From Propionivibrio sp. (GTDB lineage: Bacteria; Pseudomonadota; Gammaproteobacteria; Burkholderiales; Rhodocyclaceae), in assembly GCA_016705685.1 (NCBI GenBank), contig JADJLB010000010.1, forward strand, positions 402,501 through 466,500: 64,000 nucleotides of DNA, written 5' to 3'. This document shows, piece after piece, positions 51,297-60,707 of this stretch (its first letter is position 1; every line of letters starts with the position of its first letter). The translations under genes and the position numbers were made by a program. The notes beneath the pieces are model-generated. The model was not told the DNA's origin. It worked only from the letters and a program-made list of their open reading frames with translations, and ran no database searches.

Positions 51297-52564
51297 ACCG
51301 TCACTCCATATGATGCCAGTTGAGCCTCGTCAAACATGCTCTTAACATCGGTCAGCACACCGCCTTTCTCCAATTTTTCCACATAATCGGTTACCGGACG
51401 ACTCTTGAACTCTTTATGTGCAACGGCAGCAACGATGGCGGCTGCGGTCGGCAATTCATTCCATGGAGTCAAGGCCACGCCATACTCGTGCCTGGCTTCT
51501 TCGGCATCGGCCACCGGTTCATGGACGATGACATCGGCGCCATAGGATTGAAGTTCGCGAATCACATCGATCACGCGAGAATTGCGTAAGTCTGGACAGT
51601 CTTCCTTGAAAGTCAAACCAAGAACAATGATCGGTGCATTCTTGATCTGCCTTCCATTGCGAATCATGTTCTTAATTGTCTGTTCGGCAATGAATTTCCC
51701 CATGCCGTCATTGATACGGCGACCGGCCAGAATGACTTCGGGGTGGTAGCCCAACATCTCAGCCTTGTGAGTCAGGTAATAGGGATCGACGCCGATACAG
51801 TGTCCGCCGACGAGCCCCGGGCGGAAGGGAAGGAAGTTCCATTTGCTACCGGCCGCCTGCAATACTTCAAGTGTATCTATTCCAATGCGGTCGAAAATGA
51901 TCGCCAGCTCGTTCATCAGCGCAATATTCAGATCGCGCTGGGTGTTTTCGATGACCTTGGCGGCTTCGGCGACCTTGATACAGGACGCCGGATAAACGCC
52001 GGCCGTTATGACGCTGGCGTAAACCTGTTTGACGCGTTCGAGCGTCTCAGGCGTATCGCCAGACACGACTTTGACAATCTTGGTCAGTGTGCGTTCTTTG
52101 TCACCAGGGTTGATGCGCTCTGGCGAATACCCTACAAAGAAATCCTGCTTCCATTTCAGACCAGAATGCTTTTCGATAATCGGAATACAGATTTCTTCGG
52201 TTGCGCCAGGATATACGGTCGATTCATAGACTACCGTAGCACCCCTTTTCAGATTCTTCCCCACAGATTCAGACGAACCGATCAACGGCTTGAAATCGGG
52301 CTGGTGCGCGTCATCGACCGGCGTAGGAACGGCAACAATAATGAAGTCGGCTTCTCGAAGGACCGCTGGATCACAACTCAATTCCAGAAAGGACGCGGAT
52401 TTAAGATCCTCTCCGCTTACCTCACCCGTCGGGTCAATATACTTCTTGTAATTCGCAACTTTGTTCGCCGATAAGTCGAAGCCAATAGTACGGCTTCTTT
52501 TCCCAAACTCGACAGCCAACGGCAAGCCGACATAGCCCAACCCAACCACAGCAACGATAGTCAT
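51284..52564 (-). CDS. UDP-sugar 6-dehydrogenase (TviB/WbpA-like)
   Basis: A 426-residue UDP-glucose/GDP-mannose dehydrogenase-family enzyme that oxidises a UDP-N-acetylhexosamine to the uronate. NAD motif [17 protein letters not shown], catalytic Cys in [18 protein letters not shown], and [16 protein letters not shown] are present, and the length fits the TviB/WbpO branch. GAGGAA precedes the ATG. The gene lies between prsT and the epimerase. Confidence 0.93.
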   Translation of the reverse strand: MTIVAVVGLGYVGLPLAVEFGKRSRTIGFDLSANKVANYKKYIDPTGEVSGEDLKSASFLELSCDPAVLREADFIIVAVPTPVDDAHQPDFKPLIGSSESVGKNLKRGATVVYESTVYPGATEEICIPIIEKHSGLKWKQDFFVGYSPERINPGDKERTLTKIVKVVSGDTPETLERVKQVYASVITAGVYPASCIKVAEAAKVIENTQRDLNIALMNELAIIFDRIGIDTLEVLQAAGSKWNFLPFRPGLVGGHCIGVDPYYLTHKAEMLGYHPEVILAGRRINDGMGKFIAEQTIKNMIRNGRQIKNAPIIVLGLTFKEDCPDLRNSRVIDVIRELQSYGADVIVHEPVADAEEARHEYGVALTPWNELPTAAAIVAAVAHKEFKSRPVTDYVEKLEKGGVLTDVKSMFDEAQLASYGVTVWRL

Positions 52565-52612
52565 GAATTCCTCGAAGTGTATATAAATTGATTTAGCATC
52601 AGGTAAATGTGT

Positions 52613-55387
52613 TTACAAACCTTGCAACATCTTCGTAACTTCAGCTTGTGCTGGAAAGCCTTCACCAAGCTTGGACAAGGTTTCCAACTCCTTTTTCGCC
52701 TCGTCTTTCTTCCCGGCTTTGACCAGTGCTTTTGCCAGGTTGAGACGAATCGAGGAGTTTTGTGGGGCAAGATTGATCGCCTTCTGCAACAACTCAAGAC
52801 CGCGCGCCGTATCGCCCTTTGCAACCAGCAACCAACCCAGGGTATCCATGATGGCCGGTTGTTCTGGGGCAAGTTTGTATGCTTTTTCAGCATATTCAAT
52901 GGCCGCCGGATCCTTTATTTGAGCCGCTGCCCAAGCCAAATTGTTCAGCATCGCAGGATTGTTCGGCTGCGCTTCCAATAAAAGCCGATACTGTTTGCTA
53001 GATGAAGCATAGTCCTTACGAGCATTCGCGGTCTCGGCAAGATAAAGACGGAAGCGCAAATCCTTGGCATGATCCTTCAGCCAGCTATCGGCAAATTTAT
53101 CTGCTTCGCCAGTACCTCCGCCTGCCTCCAATACAGCATGCAACTTGACAGCCAATACCGTTTCTCCGTTTTTCTTTAATCCATTTCGGTAAGCGGTCGC
53201 CGCTTCGTTCCATGATTTTTTCAAGGCATAGACATCGCCTTCGAGAACATAGCCTACGGCCTCCTTGGGGCGTTGTTTCTGAATCTGCCTGGTCATCGCC
53301 AGGGCCTCCGAGGTGCGCCCGGCGTCAAGATCGAGCATCATGATGCCGCGCTGCGCATCGATCGAATCCGCTTTGAGCGAAAGTGCCTTACGCAGATTCA
53401 GCATCGCGCCTTCCTTGTTTTTTGCTCCCACTTGGATATCGGCCATACGCAAATAAGGCTGAGACGAATTGGGGAGTAAGGTTGCCAGTTTTCCGTAAGT
53501 TGCCAGCGCCTGATTGAAATCCTCCGCCGCCTGCTGGGCGCGACCCGCAGCATCCAGCACCTCCGGATGATCAGGCAAGACCGCGAGCGCGTCCTGAGCC
53601 GCAGCCAGCGCCTTTTTGTTCTCTTTGGCCCCCAGGTAAATGCCAATCAGCACAATTCGCGGGGAGGCTTCAGCTGGATTTGCAGCAATTGCTTTGTTAA
53701 CAAGCTCGGCCACTTCTTCAAGCTTTCCTCCCGTCGTCCCGCGCAGCTCTGCGAGAGACAGTAGGGCTTGGACGTTTTTTGGATCCTTGGCAATGATTCC
53801 TTCAAAGCGCTTCTTAGCATCGTCCGGTTTTTTATCCGCAAGGTCCAGGTTGGCCAGGCTGGCGGCGGCCTGAAAATACGTCGGATTCAAGACCAGAGCC
53901 TGTTCGAAGCTCTTTCGAGCAGCGGCCTTATCACCCTGGCCTAGCAATGCCGTACCACGCAAGCTTTGTACCAATGGGTTTTGCGGCTGCTTCTTTTCAA
54001 GCACGAGAATTGACTTGAGCGCCTGATCAAACTTACGCCCTTTGAGCTGGGCAGCAATTAATGCCAAGTCCGCATTAATGCCTGAATCGACCGACGAAAT
54101 CTGTTCCAACTCACGGTAAGCGGCGTCTGTTTCTCCTTGAGCCAGATGCGAAAGGGCGACTGAAGTGCGTTTACCCGTATTCCCGGGATCAAGCGCAGCC
54201 GCTTTCGTAAAATAGATGCCTGCCTTTTCAGCATCCCCGTTCTGGATGTATACCTCGCCGGCCAAGGCAAGCATGTTCGAATTCTTCTCTATTTTGTCCA
54301 ATACGGGTTGCAGGATGGCAAGGGCCTTGGCCGGCTGATTACTGCGCAAATAGCTGGCTATTAGAATGCGACGTGCCAACCCAAGCTCTGGAGTCTTTGA
54401 CAACACTTTCGTCAAGTACGTCACTGCCATCGAATACGATTTCAATTCGTACTCTATCGCCCCGGCCAGTTGCAGGCCAAGCGTGCTGTCGGGAACGATA
54501 CCGAGATATTTTTGAATCGATTCCTCGGCTGCTTTGAAATTCTTCTGCTGGTAAGAAAGCTGCGCTTGCAAAAGCATCGTTTGTGGATGTTTAGGCGCAA
54601 TTTTCTTCATTGCCTCGAGTTGCTTGCCGGCATCGTCCAGTTTCTCTTCCTCAAGGTAACGAGTAATCAGAGAGGAATGCGCTGGCAGAAAATCAGCTTT
54701 GACGTCCACGGCCTTACGATAAGCTTCAATAGATCCTTGGCGATCGCCTTTCGCATAAAGAATATCTCCTTTAAGTTGCCATGCATCGTAAAGACCAGGT
54801 GACTTTTCAAGCACTGGATCGAGTAGAGCCAAGGCCCCAGCAAAATCCCGCTTCGCTGCCATGATTCTTGCTTGACCGACAAGCGCAGGAGCATAATCCG
54901 GGTAGTCAATTAGTGATGCATCATAGGCGGCCTTGCTCGCCTCGATCTTGCCCAACATCAGATAAGCCTGCCCCATCGAGGCCTGCAAGTCGGCCTTGCT
55001 TTCCGGCAAAGTTAATTGAACTTTGGCAAGTTCATCGGTAACCTTCTTGGGTTGCCCCAGCATGAGTTGTGCCCGAGCCAACAGTGGAATTACCTGATCA
55101 GCTGAATATTGAAGATCTTTTGCCTTGCGCAACTCGACATCCGCAGATGTTGGCTCCCCCCCATCGAGCAGTGCCTTACCCATCAAGAACCGGGCTTCAC
55201 CCAGATTCGGGTTCTTTTGAAGAGCGTTCTTCAATTGAATCAACGCAGCCTTGTTATCGTTCTTTGCCATGAATGCTTTGGCAGAACTCAACATGGATTC
55301 AGGCGTCTCCCCCCCACAACCAGCCAGAATCACGACGGTCAGGAGAGCTGACGAAGCTGCTCTATTAAAGGATTTCCAAGTAGTCAT
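52613..55387 (-). CDS. prsT: XrtA/PEP-CTERM-type TPR lipoprotein PrsT
   Basis: A 924-residue tetratricopeptide protein associated with exosortase XrtA exopolysaccharide systems. After a lipoprotein signal (LLTVVILAGCGGETPES) the whole chain is TPR repeats; GEARFLMGKALLDGG and YKLAPEQPAIMDTLGWLLVA are examples from each end. It is thought to organise polymer assembly or export at the envelope. The start at 55387 has AGGA 7 bases upstream; the upstream in-frame ATG does not. The exosortase gene itself is not in this window. Confidence 0.9.
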   Translation of the reverse strand: MTTWKSFNRAASSALLTVVILAGCGGETPESMLSSAKAFMAKNDNKAALIQLKNALQKNPNLGEARFLMGKALLDGGEPTSADVELRKAKDLQYSADQVIPLLARAQLMLGQPKKVTDELAKVQLTLPESKADLQASMGQAYLMLGKIEASKAAYDASLIDYPDYAPALVGQARIMAAKRDFAGALALLDPVLEKSPGLYDAWQLKGDILYAKGDRQGSIEAYRKAVDVKADFLPAHSSLITRYLEEEKLDDAGKQLEAMKKIAPKHPQTMLLQAQLSYQQKNFKAAEESIQKYLGIVPDSTLGLQLAGAIEYELKSYSMAVTYLTKVLSKTPELGLARRILIASYLRSNQPAKALAILQPVLDKIEKNSNMLALAGEVYIQNGDAEKAGIYFTKAAALDPGNTGKRTSVALSHLAQGETDAAYRELEQISSVDSGINADLALIAAQLKGRKFDQALKSILVLEKKQPQNPLVQSLRGTALLGQGDKAAARKSFEQALVLNPTYFQAAASLANLDLADKKPDDAKKRFEGIIAKDPKNVQALLSLAELRGTTGGKLEEVAELVNKAIAANPAEASPRIVLIGIYLGAKENKKALAAAQDALAVLPDHPEVLDAAGRAQQAAEDFNQALATYGKLATLLPNSSQPYLRMADIQVGAKNKEGAMLNLRKALSLKADSIDAQRGIMMLDLDAGRTSEALAMTRQIQKQRPKEAVGYVLEGDVYALKKSWNEAATAYRNGLKKNGETVLAVKLHAVLEAGGGTGEADKFADSWLKDHAKDLRFRLYLAETANARKDYASSSKQYRLLLEAQPNNPAMLNNLAWAAAQIKDPAAIEYAEKAYKLAPEQPAIMDTLGWLLVAKGDTARGLELLQKAINLAPQNSSIRLNLAKALVKAGKKDEAKKELETLSKLGEGFPAQAEVTKMLQGL

Positions 55388-55427
55388 CGATGTTCCTAAA
55401 ATTTGACGAATGTCAATCAATGTTGAA

Positions 55428-56786
55428 TTACTTCATTCCAAAACGGTGCATCAAATCGTAAAGCGTCGGCCGGCTGACGCCAAGCATTTCAGCCGCTCTA
55501 TGCACGTTTCCGTCGGCCCGCCCTAAAGCAGTTATGACTACGCGTTTTTCTGCCTCTTCACGTACCTGGCGTAAATCCAACCGCAGCTCACCTTCATCCT
55601 GCACCGCATTGAGGCCAATGTCGTCAATGGTAATCTGATTTCCATCGGCCATGATCACTGCACGTTTTATACAATTCTCCAACTCCCGAACATTTCCGGG
55701 CCAGGCATACGATTCAATCGCCCGCAACGCATCCTCGCGAAGCGTCATGGTGCCGCGATTCTGCTCAGTTGCAAACCGGCGAACAAAAGCGTGTGCCAGT
55801 AGTGCCGCATCACCCTGGCGGGCGCGCAAAGGTGGAATGCTCAAAACGATTTCTGCCAACCGGTAATACAGGTCTTCACGGAACCGACTTTCCTTGATCA
55901 AGAATTTGAGGTCCTGATGCGTTGCGCACACAATACGCACATCAATCGGGATCTCCTGCCGACCACCAATGCGCTCAATGACGCGTTCTTGCAAGAATCG
56001 CAACAGTTTCGCCTGCAGGGCATGAGGCAGGTCGCCAATTTCGTCGAGCATCAGCGTGCCGCGGTTAGCCGTTTCGATCTTGCCAGGCGTCGTTTTGGCG
56101 GCGCCAGTAAAAGCACCCTTTTCGTAACCAAAAAGTTCGCTTTCCAGCAAGTTATCCGGGATAGCCGCACAGTTAATGGCGACAAAGCGCTCCCCCCTTC
56201 TGGAAGAGGCGGCGTGAACGCCGCGCGCAATCAATTCCTTGCCCGTACCACTTTCACCCAAAACCAGAACGGTCGCATCGCTGGTAGCCACCTTCTCAAC
56301 CGTGCGGCATAACCGCAAAACCTCGGGATCCCTGGATATAAGCCCTGACAGGACATCCGGCTGCTGCATAAGTTGCAGGCGGCTGTTCTCTTGCTGAAGA
56401 TCGTAGAGCCGGTAAGCGCGTTCTATCGTCAAACCCAACATGTCGATTTCAAAGGGCTTGGCAAAAAAATCATAGGCGCCCAAACCGACCGCTCGCAACG
56501 CGTTGGCACGGTCATTTTGGCCGGTCAGAACGATCACTTTTGTTTCGGGAGCGATCGACTGAATCTGCTCAAGCAATTTGAAGCCCTCAGAAACAGAATC
56601 GGTGTCCGGAGGCAGGCCAAGATCCATGGTCACAACTGGCGGCATGAAGCGGTGCACCTGGACCAAAGCACTCTCGCGATCTTCGGCCGTCAGTGTTTCA
56701 TATTGATCGAAAGCCCAGCGCATTTGTTTCTGCAGTGCAGGATCATCCTCGACGATCAAGAGATGACGCAGTTTTTCAGCGCTCAT
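55428..56786 (-). CDS. prsR: Sigma-54-dependent response regulator PrsR
   Basis: A 452-residue activator. The REC domain has acceptor D55 (VVTMDLGLPPDTD). The AAA+ domain has Walker A GESGTGKE (177-184) and the sigma-54 contact loop GAFTGA (224-229). A Fis-type helix-turn-helix ends the protein (VHRAAEMLGVSRPTLYDLMH). It belongs to the 'PEP-CTERM-box response regulator' family that controls XrtA-linked loci. Its ATG overlaps the prsK stop (ATGA). A sigma-54 promoter lies upstream of the first gene of this run. Confidence 0.93.
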   Translation of the reverse strand: MSAEKLRHLLIVEDDPALQKQMRWAFDQYETLTAEDRESALVQVHRFMPPVVTMDLGLPPDTDSVSEGFKLLEQIQSIAPETKVIVLTGQNDRANALRAVGLGAYDFFAKPFEIDMLGLTIERAYRLYDLQQENSRLQLMQQPDVLSGLISRDPEVLRLCRTVEKVATSDATVLVLGESGTGKELIARGVHAASSRRGERFVAINCAAIPDNLLESELFGYEKGAFTGAAKTTPGKIETANRGTLMLDEIGDLPHALQAKLLRFLQERVIERIGGRQEIPIDVRIVCATHQDLKFLIKESRFREDLYYRLAEIVLSIPPLRARQGDAALLAHAFVRRFATEQNRGTMTLREDALRAIESYAWPGNVRELENCIKRAVIMADGNQITIDDIGLNAVQDEGELRLDLRQVREEAEKRVVITALGRADGNVHRAAEMLGVSRPTLYDLMHRFGMK

Positions 56787-58894
56787 TTGGCTTCCTCGCG
56801 AATTTGAGCACTTTCCGTTCCGACGCCAGAATCGAATAACGGCAGCAGCAAACTCACTTGTGTCCCGACATTGATTGCACTATCCACCGAGATCTTGCCG
56901 CCCAGTTCATGCACATATTGAAAACTCTCGTAAGCACCAATGCCCATTCCCGCTGGCTTGGTTGTTTGAAATGGCTTAAACAAACGTTCGCGCAAAAATT
57001 CGGGCGACATACCATGGCCGGTGTCGCCGACTTCGATCATGGCGTGATCTCCTTGCCGCTCCAGTCTGATCCAAACCCGACCACCATTTTCAGTTGCGTC
57101 CAGAGCATTCTGCACGATGTGTCCAATCACGCGCTCGACCCTGTCTTCGTGTCCCTTGGCAATGGCCTTGTCAATCAGATCAAGCTCAAGGTGGCGTCCC
57201 TGCCCTGCCTTGGCCGTCTGAATACGCCGAATGACGTCACCAAGATCAATGCCCCGAGGACTATCGACCGGGGTGGCTCCTTCGCGTAACTGCATCATCA
57301 ACTGACGCATGCGTTCGACGGAATGCTCCACTGTCATCAGCATGTCCTGCTGAAATTCAGGATTATCCCGATGACGCTCGGCATTCTTTAACATCAGTGA
57401 CAGTTGAGCAACGATGTTCTTCAAGTCATGCACAACGAATGCTGACATTCGGTTGAACGCGTCGAATTTCCTTGCTTCCAGCAACGCTTCGGTAGCCTGC
57501 ATCTGACCCATGAATGCGCCGGCCTGTCGACCCGCCGTCTTCAGCAAATCGTTAACTTCCCAGTTAACATCAATCTTCGTACGTGCCGTGGAAAGTACGA
57601 CGAAGCCGGTCATCTCGCTGCCCGTCGCCAAGGGAACAACCAACCAGGCATTGGGAACCTCGATCAACCAGAGCGGGAGTTCAAGCTGGTCATACCGACG
57701 GGGGAGAGAACGATACTCCTCAAGATTGATTACCCAGCCACTATTGAGCAAGAACTGGCACAACTTGCTATCGGCATCTTCAGTCGCCGACGAAACAGGC
57801 ATATTCCAACACGCCGCTTGTGCATAGAAACGCTCTGTCGGATCTTTCAACCAGAGCGCGCCGGCCGGACTCTCGACCATATCGGCCAGGCCATTGATCA
57901 CGTGTTTTCCCATCTCCGAAAACCCGTCCTGAGATGACAGCGTATTGGTAAACCGCAGCCATTCTTCCCGGTAATCATAGCGATAACTGAAAAAATTCTT
58001 GCCGACCAAGACCCTGAACTTGGCCCGCATCGATCCGGACAAGCTCAAAACACTGAGTAGCAAAAGTGCCGCAAACAACAAGGCCAACTGGAACGCACGT
58101 CCCCAATCGCCGCCAAAATAGCGCACATAGTATCCGGCAGCAGACACAAAAAGGAGGTACACACCGACCGCAATCAGCGTGACTGATTGCAATGTCGCTC
58201 GTTGTGACAGGACGATTCGGGTTTTCCAGTCTTTGCTTCTAACCGCCGAGACCACTACAAGCGGAACCACCAGAGCGTGCACAAAACCACGGATATTGAA
58301 TGCATCCACATCGACTCTGTTGAAGAGCAATGAATCCGAAAACAAGTACAAGTCAAACAGAACAGCGCCGCCAAGCCCGATGCACAGTGGCTTGATGCTC
58401 CATCGCCAGTCTGGGGAAACATTGCGGAATAACTGCTCAATAAGCACCAGCGAAAACACCGCCATCGCTAGCGAGTCCAAAATAACCATCCTTAGAGGTT
58501 GGAAGAAGGTTTTTGTGCCCAGCACAGCCATGATCTGCGCTGACAAGCCGATAAGGACTAAGGCCAGCGCGCTTCCGGCCAGCCAGCGAAGTCGGTTCGG
58601 CAGTCGCTCCTTTCGCGATGCATGCGGTTTTAGCAAAACCAGCAAAAAGACAAACCAGCCACCGTACCGGAAGAGGTCGGCAAGCATGCCGATGGCCAGG
58701 AATATTGTTTGTCCCGTTAATGCGAAAGCGAGTCCAGCCAAGCCCCAGAACGCACACAGTACCGAAACAACGAACAAGGCGCGGCTACGCAAGCCTGATC
58801 GCCATCCGGAAGCCAGGTATATGGCAAATGCCGCGTAAACGAAGGCTGCAAGCCCATAACTCCAGACACTAACTGCTTCCCTGCTGGCATCCAA
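56783..58894 (-). CDS. prsK: XrtA/PEP-CTERM system sensor histidine kinase PrsK
   Basis: A 703-residue membrane kinase. The first 300 residues hold about eight or nine membrane helices, followed by a GAF-like region (about 330-470), a HisKA-like segment with the phospho-acceptor in FVVHDLKNIVAQLSLML, and an HATPase with EVGDTGHGMSPEFLRERLF and GIGAYESFQYVHELGG. It pairs with the overlapping prsR. The start is TTG at 58894 with GGGGAGG 8 bases upstream; no ATG is as well placed. Confidence 0.93.
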   Translation of the reverse strand: MDASREAVSVWSYGLAAFVYAAFAIYLASGWRSGLRSRALFVVSVLCAFWGLAGLAFALTGQTIFLAIGMLADLFRYGGWFVFLLVLLKPHASRKERLPNRLRWLAGSALALVLIGLSAQIMAVLGTKTFFQPLRMVILDSLAMAVFSLVLIEQLFRNVSPDWRWSIKPLCIGLGGAVLFDLYLFSDSLLFNRVDVDAFNIRGFVHALVVPLVVVSAVRSKDWKTRIVLSQRATLQSVTLIAVGVYLLFVSAAGYYVRYFGGDWGRAFQLALLFAALLLLSVLSLSGSMRAKFRVLVGKNFFSYRYDYREEWLRFTNTLSSQDGFSEMGKHVINGLADMVESPAGALWLKDPTERFYAQAACWNMPVSSATEDADSKLCQFLLNSGWVINLEEYRSLPRRYDQLELPLWLIEVPNAWLVVPLATGSEMTGFVVLSTARTKIDVNWEVNDLLKTAGRQAGAFMGQMQATEALLEARKFDAFNRMSAFVVHDLKNIVAQLSLMLKNAERHRDNPEFQQDMLMTVEHSVERMRQLMMQLREGATPVDSPRGIDLGDVIRRIQTAKAGQGRHLELDLIDKAIAKGHEDRVERVIGHIVQNALDATENGGRVWIRLERQGDHAMIEVGDTGHGMSPEFLRERLFKPFQTTKPAGMGIGAYESFQYVHELGGKISVDSAINVGTQVSLLLPLFDSGVGTESAQIREEAK

Positions 58895-58949
58895 GCGAAA
58901 GACCTCCCCATGTCACGTCACGTTATGCGATTCACCTGGGCAGTGTGCC

Positions 58950-60332
58950 CTACTGAGCGCCTTTGCCAGTAAGCACCACAACAACCGTTTCGCACAGGAT
59001 AACAATATCAAGAAACAGGGTGTGGTTCTTCACATAATAGAGATCATACTGGAGCTTCTGGATGGAATCATCAACCGAGGCACCGTAGGGGTAACTTACT
59101 TGCGCCCAACCCGTTACGCCAGGTTTGACGCTATGACGTACGGCGTAAAACGGTATTTCGCGTGTCAGTTGATCGACAAAGTAAGGGCGCTCCGGACGCG
59201 GCCCGACCAAACTCATATCACCGGTCAGTACGCTATATAACTGCGGCAACTCATCGATGCGCAACTTCCGGATGATTCGCCCGACACGCGTCGTCCGATC
59301 ATCGTTTGCTGTCGCCCAACGCGGCTTGCCGTCGCTTTCGGCATCCTTGCGCATGCTGCGAAACTTGACCACATGAAACAAACGGCCATTCAAACCCACA
59401 CGTTCTTGCCGATAAAAAACCGGGAAACCATCCTCCAATACAATCAACAATGCGGTAACGAGCATTAAGGGCAGTGCGAGCAGAAGCAGAATCGATGCCG
59501 CAACGATATCAAACAAACGCTTGACCAGCGTACGCTGCCAACCTTGACGGAACCCCTCGCCAAATATCAACCAGCCGATGCGCAACGAGTCAAGTCTTAT
59601 CTGCCCCAGCGCCCGTTCAAAATAACTGGCCAGATCAAGCACCTTGACGCCAGATAATTTGCAATCAAGAAGCTCTCTCAAGGGCAGTATTCCACCACGT
59701 CTTTCGCGTACGGCGATAATTATTTCATGAACATTCAGGGCGTATGCCGTATCGGACAAGGACTGTGCGCGTGGTAGAACCTGTTGGCCGGGGATGCATA
59801 TTTCAGTATCCGTCGGGCTGGGATAGAAACCGACAATCTGTATGTCGGGATCGGAGCGTTTCAGTACCTTGCTGACAGACTCGGCTTCAGGGCCAGCACC
59901 AAATATCAACACCCGATGTTCCATCATCGTTCCGGTGCGGTTATGCATGGTATACACCCGATGGGCAAGCGTTCCGAACAAAGCCGTCAAACCCGATACA
60001 AGCAACAGTTCGTGATCGGCATCGGCAATCGACAGCAAGGCAAACACGCCGTAAGCCAGCGGAACCGACAGATAAAGTGAAAGCACCGCACGAGCTCGGG
60101 TTTGCATGATGGTCCGACCGTGCGATCGTTGATATAGGCCAAGCGATGCGTTGAAAACAATCATCGCCAACGCAAAAATGACGGCATAGATCACGACACT
60201 TTGAATACTCTCCTGACCTCTATGCCCAATCAGAAAGACGGCCAGCAGAACGCATGTAACCGGAAAGATGAAATCGATAACAATCCGCAAGACTGTCTTC
60301 AAATGTAGCCAATGGCTGAATACCTTAATCAC
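58950..60332 (-). CDS. XrtA/PEP-CTERM-type sugar transferase (polyprenyl-phosphate glycosyl-1-phosphate transferase)
   Basis: A 460-residue membrane enzyme (TIGR03013-like) that starts repeat-unit synthesis by moving a sugar-1-phosphate onto undecaprenyl phosphate. It has four N-terminal helices, a CoA-binding-like fold with LIFGAGPEAESVSKVLKR, one more helix (IVAASILLLLALPLMLVTAL), and the catalytic sugar-transferase domain (YRQERVGLNGRLFHVVKFRS, LRKLRIDELPQLYSVLTGD, GPRPERPYF). The start is the GTG at 60332. It is the first gene of the exopolysaccharide run and is preceded by a sigma-54 promoter. Confidence 0.93.
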   Translation of the reverse strand: MIKVFSHWLHLKTVLRIVIDFIFPVTCVLLAVFLIGHRGQESIQSVVIYAVIFALAMIVFNASLGLYQRSHGRTIMQTRARAVLSLYLSVPLAYGVFALLSIADADHELLLVSGLTALFGTLAHRVYTMHNRTGTMMEHRVLIFGAGPEAESVSKVLKRSDPDIQIVGFYPSPTDTEICIPGQQVLPRAQSLSDTAYALNVHEIIIAVRERRGGILPLRELLDCKLSGVKVLDLASYFERALGQIRLDSLRIGWLIFGEGFRQGWQRTLVKRLFDIVAASILLLLALPLMLVTALLIVLEDGFPVFYRQERVGLNGRLFHVVKFRSMRKDAESDGKPRWATANDDRTTRVGRIIRKLRIDELPQLYSVLTGDMSLVGPRPERPYFVDQLTREIPFYAVRHSVKPGVTGWAQVSYPYGASVDDSIQKLQYDLYYVKNHTLFLDIVILCETVVVVLTGKGAQ

Positions 60333-60558
60333 GATTTGCCCCTAGTCTGATGCATCTAAACAATTCTTCTGTCATCGAGATTCCAAACGGATACGCTGTA
60401 CCTGAAGTGACGCCTGTTTCGAATCTCTTGCAGACCAGATTAACCGCAGTCTGTTTTATCGACTGTGACAAAATGCACAAGAAGAATAGATCCCCGTAAA
60501 TTGAGTGGACCAAACCTTCAGCCAACACGGCTGGAAGGCATAACGGAGGCTATGTCGT

Positions 60559-60574
60559 CGCAAGGAATGGGCCA
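60559..60574 (-). promoter_or_regulatory. Sigma-54 (-24/-12) promoter upstream of the exopolysaccharide run
   Basis: The minus strand reads TGGCCCATTCCTTGCG (60574-60559): GG and GC separated by exactly 10 bases, with TTGC, close to the consensus TGGCAC-N5-TTGC. It lies about 230 bases before the sugar-transferase start. PrsR, encoded in the same run, is a sigma-54 activator. Confidence 0.65.
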
Positions 60575-60637
60575 CGCACCGTAACTACCTGAGATTCCAG
60601 CGATCACGGGCTTGAACGCGTAAAACAGAAAGGGAGA

Positions 60638-60670
60638 GTGTCCGCCACAGCGTACATCCTGTACGGACAC
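60638..60670. promoter_or_regulatory. Nested inverted repeat, possible activator-binding site
   Basis: GTGTCCG (60638-60644) and CGGACAC (60664-60670) enclose a second pair, GTAC (60652-60655) and GTAC (60661-60664). It lies 65-100 bases upstream of the sigma-54 promoter, the distance at which enhancer-binding proteins usually sit. Confidence 0.45.
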
Positions 60671-60707
60671 GCGAACACCCGGCGATGGGTTGGCGTTAGC
60701 GTCTGCC

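Noticed and set aside
58938-58950. GGGCA-GTG-TGCCC hairpin after the sugar-transferase gene
   Set aside because: Short stem overlapping the stop region, without a T-run; likely chance and not a terminator within the run.
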